Positions 50,933 through 60,349 of a DNA stretch of 64,000 nt are shown here, piece by piece. Every line of letters begins with the position of its first letter. Position 1 is the first letter of the stretch. A program made the translations under genes and the position numbers. The notes under the pieces are model-generated. The model was not told the DNA's origin and did no database searches. It was given only the letters and a program-made list of their open reading frames with translations. This DNA comes from VXPQ01 sp964608315 (lineage in GTDB: Bacteria > Bacteroidota > Rhodothermia > Rhodothermales > VXPQ01), in the NCBI GenBank assembly GCA_964608315.1, contig CAZSNF010000018.1:1-64000 (forward strand). The letters run 5' to 3'.

Positions 50933-52768
50933 ATGCTTGATTTAATGGAAATACAATCCGTCGGTCCCATCCTCCGGGCCATTCGCGCCACTCTGGATCT
51001 GACGCAGGTGCAGCTTGCAGAACGCCTTGGCGTGTCGTTCGCCACAGTGAATCGCTGGGAGGGAGGCGCCAGAATGCCCCAGAAAGCGGCCCGATTGGCA
51101 ATTCTCGACCTTGCTCAAGAGGCTGGCGTCGATACCTCGGAGCCTGCCGTTGATGCGGTCCGCTCCGCGGTACACGTAACCGGGCGCCGTTCCCGCAAGG
51201 ATCGCGCTGCCGACTCTACCAAACCCATGGAGCAGATGCTGTGGGATGCGGCTTGCGCTATCCGGGGAGAGAAGGATGCGCCCAAATTCAAGGACTATTT
51301 ATTGCCTCTCCTGTTTCTGAAGCGGCTTTCCGACGTGTTCGACGACGAGGTGGAGCGGTTGGCGGAAGAATATGGGAACTTGGAGACTACATGGGAAATC
51401 GTCGATGGCGATCACGGTCTGGTGCGTTTTTACCTGCCACCGGAGGCTCGTTGGAACTTCATCAGTGGTCGTGAAGATGATGAGTGGCCCTACAACGCGG
51501 GACAGGCCAGTCGCCAAGGAGACATCGGGGAGCGTCTGACGAAAGCGGTGCGTGCGGTAGTGCGTCACAATCCGTCGCTTTCCGGCGTTATCGATCTGGT
51601 GGATTTTGCTTCGGAACGCAACGGCGAGCGCGATATCAATCCGGCCAAGCTCAGGCAGGTCGTCGAAACGTTTTCCGATCCCCGGCATCGACTGGGCCTT
51701 GCAGACGTGCAGCCCGACTTCCTCGGGCGGGCGTATGAGTATCTGTTGCGCAAGTTTGCAGAGGGTTCTGGCCAGAGTGCGGGAGAGTTCTTCACACCGA
51801 CTGAGGTGGGTTTTCTGATGGCGCATATCCTTCGCCCCAGGCCCGGCGAGCGTTGTCACGACTACGCTTGCGGTTCGGCAGGGCTGCTGGTCAAACTTCA
51901 GTTGGTCGCCCGAGAACTTGACCCGACCAGCCGCGTGCCGCTCAGTCTATATGGACAGGAACTGCAAGCCGAGAGCTACGCTGTCGCTCACATGAACGCG
52001 ATTATTCACGATATGGATGTGAAGATTGCTCGCGGCGACACGATGATCAACCCCAAATTCAAGACGTCTTCGGGGAAGATCGACTCCTACCACATCGTGG
52101 TCGCCAATCCGATGTGGAACCAGCCGTTCGATTCGGATTTCTTCGTCAACGATCCGTTTGATCGCTTCCGCACCGCAGGCGGCGCAACAACTGGCAAGGG
52201 AGACTGGGCCTGGCTTCAGCACACCTTCGCGTGTATGAACGAGAGAGGGCGGGCTGCGGTGGTCCTCGACACAGGCGCCGTGACGCGCGGTTCGGGAAGC
52301 AAGCATGAGGACAGGGAGCGAAATATCCGCAAATGGTTCGTCGACCATGATCTGATCGACGGCGTGATTCTGTTGCCCGACAATCTCTTTTACAACACCA
52401 GTGCTGCCGGCGTGATCGTGGTGTTGTCAAAGCACAAGCCGGAAGCGCGAAGGGGCAGGATTGTGCTGCTTAACGCGAGTCGGCGGGTAAAGAAAGGACG
52501 GCCCAAGAACTACATACCCGAAGAGGATATACGTCCGCTTGCGGCGGCGTTCGTGAAGGGCGAACCAGTGGAAGGGGAGATCGTCGTTATCACAAGGGAG
52601 CAAGCGGCGGAGGGGGATTACAATTTGAGTCCGAGCAGGTGGGTGGGGCGGATTAGTGCCGTGGTGCAGCGTCCGATCAAGGACATTCTTGCCGATATGC
52701 AGCGCCTTGACGATGAGGCTCATCAGGTTGATGCGTTGCTGAAAAAAATGCTGGTACATTTGCCATGA
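50933..52768 (+). CDS. hsdM: type I restriction-modification methyltransferase, XRE-HsdM fusion
   Basis: N6-adenine methyltransferase subunit (611 residues). Residues about 12-60 are an XRE helix-turn-helix (LDLTQVQLAERLGVSFATVNRWEGG), not a normal part of HsdM. The HsdM core follows: LLPLLFLKRLSDVFDDE, FFTPTEVGFLMAHILRP (SAM region), DYACGSAGLLVKL, and motif IV as IVVANPMWNQPFD with NPMW in place of the usual NPPF/Y. An AT-rich region with TATATCATATAACATATATG precedes the start. The stop overlaps hsdS by 4 bp. Confidence 0.92.
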   Translation: MLDLMEIQSVGPILRAIRATLDLTQVQLAERLGVSFATVNRWEGGARMPQKAARLAILDLAQEAGVDTSEPAVDAVRSAVHVTGRRSRKDRAADSTKPMEQMLWDAACAIRGEKDAPKFKDYLLPLLFLKRLSDVFDDEVERLAEEYGNLETTWEIVDGDHGLVRFYLPPEARWNFISGREDDEWPYNAGQASRQGDIGERLTKAVRAVVRHNPSLSGVIDLVDFASERNGERDINPAKLRQVVETFSDPRHRLGLADVQPDFLGRAYEYLLRKFAEGSGQSAGEFFTPTEVGFLMAHILRPRPGERCHDYACGSAGLLVKLQLVARELDPTSRVPLSLYGQELQAESYAVAHMNAIIHDMDVKIARGDTMINPKFKTSSGKIDSYHIVVANPMWNQPFDSDFFVNDPFDRFRTAGGATTGKGDWAWLQHTFACMNERGRAAVVLDTGAVTRGSGSKHEDRERNIRKWFVDHDLIDGVILLPDNLFYNTSAAGVIVVLSKHKPEARRGRIVLLNASRRVKKGRPKNYIPEEDIRPLAAAFVKGEPVEGEIVVITREQAAEGDYNLSPSRWVGRISAVVQRPIKDILADMQRLDDEAHQVDALLKKMLVHLP

Positions 52769-54111
52769 ATGCTTTCTGGACATGGCGCACGCTCGGAGAT
52801 CTATTCGAGATTGGTGCGGGCAAAACCATGTCCGCCGCCGCTCGAAACGGTCCTGACAAGACCCCATTTCTCAGGACTTCGAATGTCTTTTGGGATGAGA
52901 TAGATATATCGTCTGTAGATGAGATGTCGATTCCGGAGCGCGAATTGTCTAACAAGCTACTGCAGCCTGGCGACATGCTTGTTTGCGAAGGCGGCGAGAT
53001 CGGCCGTGCGGCAATCTGGAACGGGGAAATCGAAACCATGTCGTTTCAGAACCACCTGCATCGCCTACGGCCTGTTGTCGAGGAAATCGAGCCACGTTTC
53101 TATGTGTATTTCTTGCAATCCGCTTTTACTCAACTCGGCATTTTTGAGGGGGCGGGCAACAAGACGACGATACCGAATCTGTCGCGCAGCCGGTTAGCAG
53201 GACTTGAGGTGCCGCAGCCTGAGATCGGTGAGCAGCGAGCTATTGTTACCGTGCTTGCAAGGGTACGAGAATCTATCAAAATGCACGATCAGGGTGTCGT
53301 ACTTGCCCAGGAGTTGAAACGCGCTGCGATGCAGACCCTGTTCACACGCGGTCTGCGCGGCGAAGTACAGAAGGAGACAGAGATTGGGCCGATGCCGGAG
53401 AGTTGGGAGGTGGTGCCCTTGGCCGCGCTTTGCACTTCTACTGATTCAGTTGATCTGCGATCCGAAGGTAACCGAGAGATCAATTATGTGGATGTTTCAT
53501 CCATTTCTCGCGATTACCTGCGCATCGAAACGACATCCCCATACGTTCTTAAAGAAGCACCCGGTCGCGCAAGGAAGCGCATTTTGACCGATGATACCAT
53601 ATTTGCAACCGTGCGACCCACTCTCTTGCGCGTCGCCGTCGTCCCTGATGAACTGGATAATCAGGTTTGCTCCACTGCGTTCTGTGTTCTCCGCCGTGAT
53701 AGCAAGATGAGCGTTCAAAATTTCATCTACTATGTTGTGCAGCGTGACCAGTTTATTCAGCAGCTTGCGGGGATACAAACAGGCGCAAGCTATCCGGCTG
53801 TAACAGATCGGACGGTCAAGGAACAGCCAATTCCGTTGCCGGGCCGGAAAGAACAGCACGAAATTGTCGCTATCCTCAATGCCATTGATCGCAAGATTGA
53901 CTTGCACCGTGAGAAACGTGCGGTCCTCGACGATTTGTTCAAGGCGTTGTTACACAATCTCATGACAGGAAAGATCAGTGTGGGACAGCTTGATCTATCG
54001 GCAGTTGGGAAAAAATGGAAAGAGCATTGCAGGGGAACTATCCCGGATTTACTGGACCCTGACACCACTCAATACATTCTGTACCTCAAAAATATTACAG
54101 AGGAAACATGA
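52765..54111 (+). CDS. hsdS: type I restriction-modification specificity subunit
   Basis: HsdS (448 residues) chooses the DNA target. It has two target-recognition domains: the first with FLRTSNVFWDEIDISSVDEMSIPERELSNKLL and GEIGRAAIW, the second from about residue 205 (MPESWEVVPLAALC). Each ends in a conserved helical dimer region (LSRSRLAGLEVPQPEIGEQRAIVTVLARV; VKEQPIPLPGRKEQHEIVAILNAI). It overlaps hsdM at the 5' end and the next gene at the 3' end by 4 bp each. Confidence 0.93.
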   Translation: MNAFWTWRTLGDLFEIGAGKTMSAAARNGPDKTPFLRTSNVFWDEIDISSVDEMSIPERELSNKLLQPGDMLVCEGGEIGRAAIWNGEIETMSFQNHLHRLRPVVEEIEPRFYVYFLQSAFTQLGIFEGAGNKTTIPNLSRSRLAGLEVPQPEIGEQRAIVTVLARVRESIKMHDQGVVLAQELKRAAMQTLFTRGLRGEVQKETEIGPMPESWEVVPLAALCTSTDSVDLRSEGNREINYVDVSSISRDYLRIETTSPYVLKEAPGRARKRILTDDTIFATVRPTLLRVAVVPDELDNQVCSTAFCVLRRDSKMSVQNFIYYVVQRDQFIQQLAGIQTGASYPAVTDRTVKEQPIPLPGRKEQHEIVAILNAIDRKIDLHREKRAVLDDLFKALLHNLMTGKISVGQLDLSAVGKKWKEHCRGTIPDLLDPDTTQYILYLKNITEET

Positions 54112-55070
54112 AAATATCCAGCGTACTAAATTCAGAAATTTCTGATACCCGAGCTGCAATCAGAACCTATTCTAACTATAGCGCGGCATGGTGCCTGTGG
54201 ACACAGACGGACTGTACGCCATACGAGGCACAATCTCGTTTGGAGGCGTTTTCGCAACTTCAATCGTCTTCGCGCTACAATCACGAATCAGTAAGACAAC
54301 ACTTGCTACGAGGAAACCTGACATTGAAGTTCATTCAAAGCATTTCCATTGACGAGAGGCCCGACTTCGCCATGATCAGTGCGCTCTGGTTGTCCGTACA
54401 AGCATATTTTGCGGTTCATGGATTCGGCATGGCTTTTTTATCCGCTAAATATGGTGCCGAAAATCTACCCAAAACACATGGTGCATTTATGCGAGAGGCT
54501 GCAGAACGTATCGTCCGTAATCTTTTTCCATCTCCTTTTTCAGCTATACTTCAAAATGATTATAAGGGATGCAAGTATGCTCAGTCTAAATTGATAAACA
54601 TTAGCGATGATCGTATGTCCATAGGATCGGGATTTAATATCGAACGACCAAACGAGACAACGAGAGACGCGCATATCGCACAGTGTCTCAACACAACGCG
54701 TCAAATACTGATTTATACTAAATTGGAAAAAGAAAGAGCAAAGGTACGTAAATCAGGAAAGAGACGCGGTATTCTGAGAAAGCAAAAGAAAGTTGATATT
54801 GCGCACAGTATTGCGCCAACAACAATTCTCAATTATCTACACCGTGCTCGAATCAAATCAAACTACGAGGATCCGACAATGTACCATGAGGGATCCGCTG
54901 ATGCGGATGCAATGTTGGACTTAGTACGTAACACTCAAAAACTTGCAACGATGCTATGCGCTTTTCTTGTCGCCAGTCTGTGGCGAACTATCGATAAAAC
55001 CGCCAAGGATCAATTTGGAGAGGATGTAGATATCGATTGCTTGCTGGAATCTATAGGCAAAAAGCAGTAA
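54108..55070 (+). CDS. unknown protein embedded in the type I operon
   Basis: A 320-residue protein with no recognised domain. It is mostly predicted helical and has a Lys/Arg-rich stretch (KERAKVRKSGKRRGILRKQKK, about 210-230). The ATG overlaps the hsdS stop by 4 bp, so it is translated with the restriction-modification subunits. Base composition is visibly AT-richer than the neighbours (for example AAATATCCAGCGTACTAAAT), as expected for recently acquired cargo. A regulator, inhibitor or abortive-infection effector is possible but unproven. Confidence 0.65.
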   Translation: MKISSVLNSEISDTRAAIRTYSNYSAAWCLWTQTDCTPYEAQSRLEAFSQLQSSSRYNHESVRQHLLRGNLTLKFIQSISIDERPDFAMISALWLSVQAYFAVHGFGMAFLSAKYGAENLPKTHGAFMREAAERIVRNLFPSPFSAILQNDYKGCKYAQSKLINISDDRMSIGSGFNIERPNETTRDAHIAQCLNTTRQILIYTKLEKERAKVRKSGKRRGILRKQKKVDIAHSIAPTTILNYLHRARIKSNYEDPTMYHEGSADADAMLDLVRNTQKLATMLCAFLVASLWRTIDKTAKDQFGEDVDIDCLLESIGKKQ

Positions 55071-55111
55071 GTACTTTGGTGCTATTAGATGGATATCAGG
55101 TATCACGTAGC

Positions 55112-56569
55112 ATGAAAATCGGTGTAACCATGACCCTTAACCAAATCATAGCCCTGACTGCCTCCGGCGAATCCGAGACGCTCGAGTTCAAGAGTACGAC
55201 GGGAGCGCGCCGCGAAGCTGCCCAAACCGTATGCGCCATGCTCAACCATCGTGGTGGGCATGTGCTGTTCGGCGTGACCCCTGAAGGCAAGGTGGAGGGG
55301 CAGGAGGTAGGCAAACGCACTATTGAAGAGTTGAGCGCAGAACTTCGGGGAATTGAACCGCAGGAGCTGCTCGTCATCGAACGGGTTCGGGTGAATGGCG
55401 ACCGCGAAGTACTGGTGGTTGAAGTGGAGGCGGGACCATCGCGGCCGTATATGTATCGTGGAAGGTCGTATCGGCGGATAGGCAACACGACCGTAGCCAT
55501 GTCCGCCCACGAATACCGTCGTATGCTTATGGAGCAAATGCACGGCGAACAGCGCTGGGAGACCCAGCCTGCCGAAGGATGGTCAATTGACGATCTCGAC
55601 GCCGCCCGGATTCGGCGAACTGTCGCGGAAGCGGTTCGGCTCGAGCATTTGGAGGAGCCGCTAAGCCGGGAACCGCTCGATTTGCTCCGCGGACTTGGAC
55701 TTCTGCGCAATGGCGTACTTTTGCGGGCAGCCGTCGTACTGTTCGGAAACACGGAGCGCCTGCTGTCCGATATGCCCCAGTGCCTGCTCCGGGTCGCCCG
55801 TTTCCGGGGCGTCGACAAGATGGATTTCCTGGACAATCGGCAGTTCAATGGCAATGCCTTCTTTTTGCTCGCGAGCGCCGAGCGGTTTCTGCGAGATAGC
55901 ATTCCTGTGGCCGGGCGGTTTGAACCAGACCGCTTCGAGCGGATCGACGAACCGCTCTATCCGCCGCTGGCGACGCGGGAAGCGTTGGCGAACGCGTTAT
56001 GTCATCGCGACTATTCGATACATGGAGGCTCAATAGGCGTGGCGATCTACGCCGACCGTCTGGAAATAACCTCTGCAGGTTCGTTGCATTTCGGCCTGAC
56101 TCCGGAGAACTTGTTTGTTTCGCATGAGTCGCGCCCCTGGAATCCGTTGATTGCGCAAACTTTTCATCGCTGTGGAATCATCGAAGAGTGGGGGACCGGT
56201 ACGCTCAAGATGGTGGATTGGGCAACCTCGGCGGGCCTTCCGGCGCCGGAAATAGAGGACGCCAACGACTGCGTGACCGTGCGTTTCCGGCATGGCCAAT
56301 TTGTGCCGCCGCCATATGGTGTTAAAGCTGACCCAGCTCGAAGACGAGAGGCGGTTCTCGCGCTACTAAGCGGTGCCAGCGATGGACTGGCGCGGCGAGA
56401 GATCAGCATGCGATTGGCTCCCTATGCCAGCGAGCGCCAAGTAACACGGGACCTTGAAACGCTAAAGGAGCGCGGGTTAATCGTTTCTTCTGGCCATGGC
56501 GCTACAGCCCGGTGGAAGCGTATTGAGACAGGAGATGATTCTTCCGGGGGGGCTAATGGGGGTTTATAG
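55112..56569 (+). CDS. AlbA_2 / Schlafen-like DNA-binding ATPase-domain protein
   Basis: A 485-residue protein with an AlbA_2 domain: SGESETLEFKSTTGARREAAQTVCAML, GGHVLFGVTPEGKVEGQEVG and VEAGPSRPYMYRGRSYRRIGNTT are the family marks. A C-terminal ATPase-like region includes LATREALANALCHRDYSIHGG and EEWGTGTLKMVDWATSAGLPAPEI. The end resembles a winged helix (ARREISMRLAPYASERQVTRDLETL). Starts at 55112 or 55130 are possible. It lies inside the restriction-modification operon, between hsdS and hsdR. The stop codon falls in a G-rich tandem repeat. Confidence 0.85.
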   Translation: MKIGVTMTLNQIIALTASGESETLEFKSTTGARREAAQTVCAMLNHRGGHVLFGVTPEGKVEGQEVGKRTIEELSAELRGIEPQELLVIERVRVNGDREVLVVEVEAGPSRPYMYRGRSYRRIGNTTVAMSAHEYRRMLMEQMHGEQRWETQPAEGWSIDDLDAARIRRTVAEAVRLEHLEEPLSREPLDLLRGLGLLRNGVLLRAAVVLFGNTERLLSDMPQCLLRVARFRGVDKMDFLDNRQFNGNAFFLLASAERFLRDSIPVAGRFEPDRFERIDEPLYPPLATREALANALCHRDYSIHGGSIGVAIYADRLEITSAGSLHFGLTPENLFVSHESRPWNPLIAQTFHRCGIIEEWGTGTLKMVDWATSAGLPAPEIEDANDCVTVRFRHGQFVPPPYGVKADPARRREAVLALLSGASDGLARREISMRLAPYASERQVTRDLETLKERGLIVSSGHGATARWKRIETGDDSSGGANGGL

Positions 56570-56633
56570 GGGGCTAATGGGGGTTTATAGGGGGCTTATT
56601 CCGGCTTATTCCGGCTTATCCCGGCTTATTTCC
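56546..56633. repeat. G-rich tandem repeats before hsdR
   Basis: A 21-bp unit, GGGGGCTAATGGGGGTTTATA, is present twice plus the start of a third (GGGGGC at 56590). A 10-bp unit (CTTATTCCGG) is present about three times directly after. The tract includes the stop codon of the AlbA_2 gene. It shares words with 49069-49099 and could form a G-quadruplex in the RNA or DNA. Confidence 0.85.
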
Positions 56634-56693
56634 ATCGTTGCAGTGCAAAAAACCTTGTTCAGCAATCCGGGAAACATTCGGTAATGGGCGCCT

Positions 56694-59645
56694 ATGACTG
56701 ATCTGCAAATCACCGAGTCCGCTGCTGTTCAGTTTCCCATGGTTCGCCATGCGGAGGCTATCGGCTGGACGCCTGTCCCGCCCGATATTGCCTTGCAGAA
56801 GCGAGGCGGCGAGGCCGGGATGTTGTTCCGGGACGAGATCGAAGGAGCCCTGAGGCGATTCAATGCCTGGATGACGGACGATACTATCCGCTCCGTTATC
56901 GACCGGTTCGAAGCGATACCTCCCACGATTGAAGGCAACCGGGAGATACTTTTGTGGTTGCGGGGCGAACGGCAAGGGTACGACGAGAACGAGCAACGTA
57001 ACCGGCGAGTCCGGTTCATCGATTTCGAGCATCCGGGCAATAATGCACTGCACGTTACGTGGGAATGGAAAATCAAGCCCCTGGCCCGCAAGGGCAATCG
57101 AGCGGACGTTATATTCGTAGTCAATGGGATACCGGTTGCTATTGTCGAGCACAAGAACCCAACGGGCGCCGACGCCATTGAACGCGGCATTACCCAACTG
57201 CGGCGCTACGAGAAGGAAACGCCCGAACTTATGGGCGCGGCGCAACTCTTCAACGTTACGCATCTGCTCGAGTACTGGTACGGCGTTACCTGGAATGTTT
57301 CGCACCGTTTTATGGCCCGCTGGAAGGAGCGCCGGGAGGATACCTACCGGTTCGCTGTTCAATCGTTCTTCGAACCGACCGATTTCCTGCGCACGTTGCG
57401 AGACTGGATTCTCTTCTACGTCGAGGACGGTGAAACGAAGAAGTCCGTGCTTCGTCAGCACCAGCGTCGCGCTGCCGACCGCATTGTCGAGCGCTGCTCC
57501 AGTCGGGAAAAGCGGCGCGGACTCATCTGGCACACGCAAGGCTCCGGCAAGACCTTCACGCTGCTCACCGCCGCCCGGCTTATCCTCGAACGAGAGGACC
57601 GGTTTCGTACGCCGACGGTGGTCGTGGTCGTGGACCGGACAGAACTCGAAGGGCAGCTCAAAGGCTGGGTAGAGCGCCTGCTCGGAGAAATGCAGCAGCA
57701 GGCTATAGCCATCGCGCGCGCGAACTCCAAAGACGATCTTCGGGAACTGTTCAGGGCCGACCAGCGCGGCCTGATTCTGTCCATGATCCACAAGTTCGAG
57801 GGTATCGAGAAGAACGCCAACGCCCGCGACAACATATACGTGTTCATCGACGAGGCGCACCGCTCGGTGGCCAGGGACCTGGGTACGTATCTGATGGCGG
57901 CGCTGCCCAATGCTACGATTGTCGGATTTACCGGTACTCCGATCGCCCGGACGCACCAGGGCGAAGGAACGTTCAAAATATTTGGTGCAGACGACGAGCG
58001 GGGCTACCTGGACAAGTATGCGATCGCCGAATCCATTGAAGACAAGACGACGCTGCCGATTCGCCACACAATGGCGCCCAGCGAAATGAGGGTGCCGGCG
58101 GAGCGGCTCGATCAAGAGTTTTTCGCCCTTGCCGAAAGCGAGGCGGTAACCGATATCGACGAACTCAACAAAGTGCTCGACAGGGCCGTCGGTCTGCGCA
58201 CTTTTCTGACGGCCGATGACCGTATTGAGAACATTGCGGCCTTTGTCGCCAACCATTTCAGGGAAAATGTGAGGCCGCTCGGCTACAAGGCGTTCCTTGT
58301 CGCCGTGAACCGGGAAGCTTGCGCCAGATACAAGCGCGCGCTCGACAAACACCTTCCGAGTGAATGGAGCGCCGCAGTCTATACAGAGAACCCTGACGAT
58401 ACTGTTCGCCGTCCGCTGGTCGCCGAATTGCAGCTGTCGCCGGGGCGCGAGGAGGATGTCCGACTCATGTTCAAGAAAGCAGGTGAGAATCCGCAGATTC
58501 TCATCGTTACCGACAAGTTACTGACGGGCTACGATGCGAAGATTCTTTACTGCATGTATCTCGACAAGCCGATGCGCGATCATGTGCTTTTGCAGGCCAT
58601 CGCGCGCGTAAATCGGCCTTACGGGGACGAAAACGCCGACCGCAAGCGCGTTGGCCTTGTCGTTGACTTTGTGGGCGTTTTGGGCGAACTGAAGAAAGCG
58701 TTGCGATTCGATTCGGAGGATGTGAGCGGGGTCATCGAGGGACTTGACTTGCTCAGGGAGGACTTCCTTGAAAAGATCGAAAAGGCAAAGGCGGAGTATC
58801 TGGCGGGCGAAAGCGAAGTGGACACGGATGAGCGCCTTGAACGGATCGTGTACGGGCGCTTTCTGGATCCCGAATCGCGCAAGGAATTTTTTGCGGCCTA
58901 TAAGGAGATCGAGGCCCTTTGGGAAATCCTGTCGCCTTCACCGGAACTGCGCGATCATATAGAGGCCTTTGGACAACTTGCCCGTCTCTATGCTACGGTT
59001 CGGAACGCATACGCGAAAACCATCCTTTACCAAACGGATCTGGCGCAAAAAACGCGCCGCATGGTGCAAGAGAGCGCAGCCCAGTACAGCCTTGGCGATT
59101 CGGTGAAAACGGTGACGTTCGATGCGGGCATGCTTGCGACGCTTCGGGGCGAGCCGGGCCCCAAAGAAGCCAAGGTTTTCAATCTTGTGCGGGGGCTCCG
59201 CCGGGAAATCGAGAACCAGCCCGAGATGGAGGCCATCCTGATACCTCTGAGAGAGCGGGCGGAAGGGATTCTTCAGGATATGGAGCGCCGCCGTACGGAT
59301 GGGTTGGCCGCTATGGATTCGTTGGCGGACCTGATTCGTGAAAAGGAGACTGCGATCAAGGAATTGAAAAACAGCGGGCTTGCGCCGCGCACTTTTGGCG
59401 TCTATTGGACGCTGAGGAAAGATGAGAGATTGCGAGCTGCCGGGATCGATCCAATGGAATTAGCGCGGGATACCCAAGCGCTCCTTGAGCGGTTTCCCCA
59501 CGCAGCGGTTAATGCTGAGGAGAGACGACGGTTGCGGGCAGATCTCTATAAACCGTTTCTGACACTGGCCGAAGAAGAGCGTCGCAGTATCGTAGCGCGA
59601 ATTCTTGTAACGCTTTTGGGTAAGAATGCCGATGCGGACACATGA
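56694..59645 (+). CDS. hsdR: type I restriction enzyme R subunit
   Basis: HsdR (983 residues) cleaves DNA after translocation. The N-terminal nuclease domain shows the VNGIPVAIVEHKNP strand with the ExK active site near residue 150. The SF2 translocase follows, with Walker A HTQGSGKTFTL near residue 280, VVVVVDRTELEGQL (motif Ia) and the VFIDEAHRS DEAH box near 385. FTGTPIARTHQGEG and RVNRPYGDENADRKRVGLVVDF are later motor motifs. It overlaps the following metallopeptidase gene by 20 bp. Confidence 0.95.
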   Translation: MTDLQITESAAVQFPMVRHAEAIGWTPVPPDIALQKRGGEAGMLFRDEIEGALRRFNAWMTDDTIRSVIDRFEAIPPTIEGNREILLWLRGERQGYDENEQRNRRVRFIDFEHPGNNALHVTWEWKIKPLARKGNRADVIFVVNGIPVAIVEHKNPTGADAIERGITQLRRYEKETPELMGAAQLFNVTHLLEYWYGVTWNVSHRFMARWKERREDTYRFAVQSFFEPTDFLRTLRDWILFYVEDGETKKSVLRQHQRRAADRIVERCSSREKRRGLIWHTQGSGKTFTLLTAARLILEREDRFRTPTVVVVVDRTELEGQLKGWVERLLGEMQQQAIAIARANSKDDLRELFRADQRGLILSMIHKFEGIEKNANARDNIYVFIDEAHRSVARDLGTYLMAALPNATIVGFTGTPIARTHQGEGTFKIFGADDERGYLDKYAIAESIEDKTTLPIRHTMAPSEMRVPAERLDQEFFALAESEAVTDIDELNKVLDRAVGLRTFLTADDRIENIAAFVANHFRENVRPLGYKAFLVAVNREACARYKRALDKHLPSEWSAAVYTENPDDTVRRPLVAELQLSPGREEDVRLMFKKAGENPQILIVTDKLLTGYDAKILYCMYLDKPMRDHVLLQAIARVNRPYGDENADRKRVGLVVDFVGVLGELKKALRFDSEDVSGVIEGLDLLREDFLEKIEKAKAEYLAGESEVDTDERLERIVYGRFLDPESRKEFFAAYKEIEALWEILSPSPELRDHIEAFGQLARLYATVRNAYAKTILYQTDLAQKTRRMVQESAAQYSLGDSVKTVTFDAGMLATLRGEPGPKEAKVFNLVRGLRREIENQPEMEAILIPLRERAEGILQDMERRRTDGLAAMDSLADLIREKETAIKELKNSGLAPRTFGVYWTLRKDERLRAAGIDPMELARDTQALLERFPHAAVNAEERRRLRADLYKPFLTLAEEERRSIVARILVTLLGKNADADT

Positions 59646-59931
59646 CGAGCGGCGCGAGGCGATTTGTAGCCGTGTCGAATACTGGACAGGGCGCCTGAAT
59701 GTGCATCCCCGGCAAGTACGGGTTCAGTCTATGACCCGCAAATGGGGTTCGTGCTCCACGTCGGGGATTATCACGCTGGCGAACGATCTGGCTGACCAGG
59801 AGGACGGATTTCAGGATTTCGTGATCGCACACGAACTGCTGCACCTGCGTGTCCCCAATCACGGACGGCTGTTCAAGGCGTTAATGACAGCCTACGTACC
59901 CGACTGGAAGAAATACGATGTGAAAAGATAA
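59626..59931 (+). CDS. short YgjP/SprT-like (DUF45) metallopeptidase
   Basis: A 101-residue protein with the YgjP-like zinc-peptidase core: RVQSMTRKWGSCSTSGIITLANDLADQ and the HExxH zinc site in IAHELLHLRVPNHGRLF, followed by YVPDWKKYD. Full YgjP proteins have about 230 residues; here only the C-terminal catalytic part is present. Short forms like this occur beside type I hsdR genes, so it is probably a real member of the operon rather than a fragment. It overlaps hsdR by 20 bp. Confidence 0.85.
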   Translation: MPMRTHDERREAICSRVEYWTGRLNVHPRQVRVQSMTRKWGSCSTSGIITLANDLADQEDGFQDFVIAHELLHLRVPNHGRLFKALMTAYVPDWKKYDVKR

Positions 59932-59959
59932 GACACGTTTTGCGCCACTTGCCCCCAAA

Positions 59960-60349
59960 TCAGGAAGTTGGTGGCCATGCATATCGCCTGAGCACCACTT
60001 CTTCCGTTCGATTCAGGACGATCTGTATAACTTCGTTTGCCGGTTCCTTGTCTCTCAATTGATCCAGTGCGTACAGGAACAAGCGCGTCTGTATATCCAG
60101 ATTGATGCGCCCTGGCGCGGAAATACAGATCAAGCCCCGGTGTTGGTCTTGCTCCTTGACGAGTCTCAGGAAGTCTCGCGTATTATTAGTGACAATCACA
60201 TAGTTATCCGCGACGGCTCGGCGTACGATGGTCTCGTCCGGCGCCGACCTGAGATCAAGTCTGTTAACGTGTGTCGATTCGGAAAACCCTTTGCTTCGGG
60301 CGAGTTCAGCAAGTTGTATGCTTAAGCATTCATCAATCAAAAATTTCAT
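59960..60349 (-). CDS. DUF5615 PIN-like toxin
   Basis: A 129-residue PIN-like protein: MKFLIDECLSIQLAELAR with the first catalytic aspartate, VNRLDLRSAPDETIVRRAVADNYVIVTNNTRDFLRLV with further acids, and the C-terminal helix IQIVLNRTEEVVLRRY. Proteins of this type pair with DUF433 antitoxins. It overlaps its partner by 4 bp. Confidence 0.87.
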   Translation of the reverse strand: MKFLIDECLSIQLAELARSKGFSESTHVNRLDLRSAPDETIVRRAVADNYVIVTNNTRDFLRLVKEQDQHRGLICISAPGRINLDIQTRLFLYALDQLRDKEPANEVIQIVLNRTEEVVLRRYAWPPTS

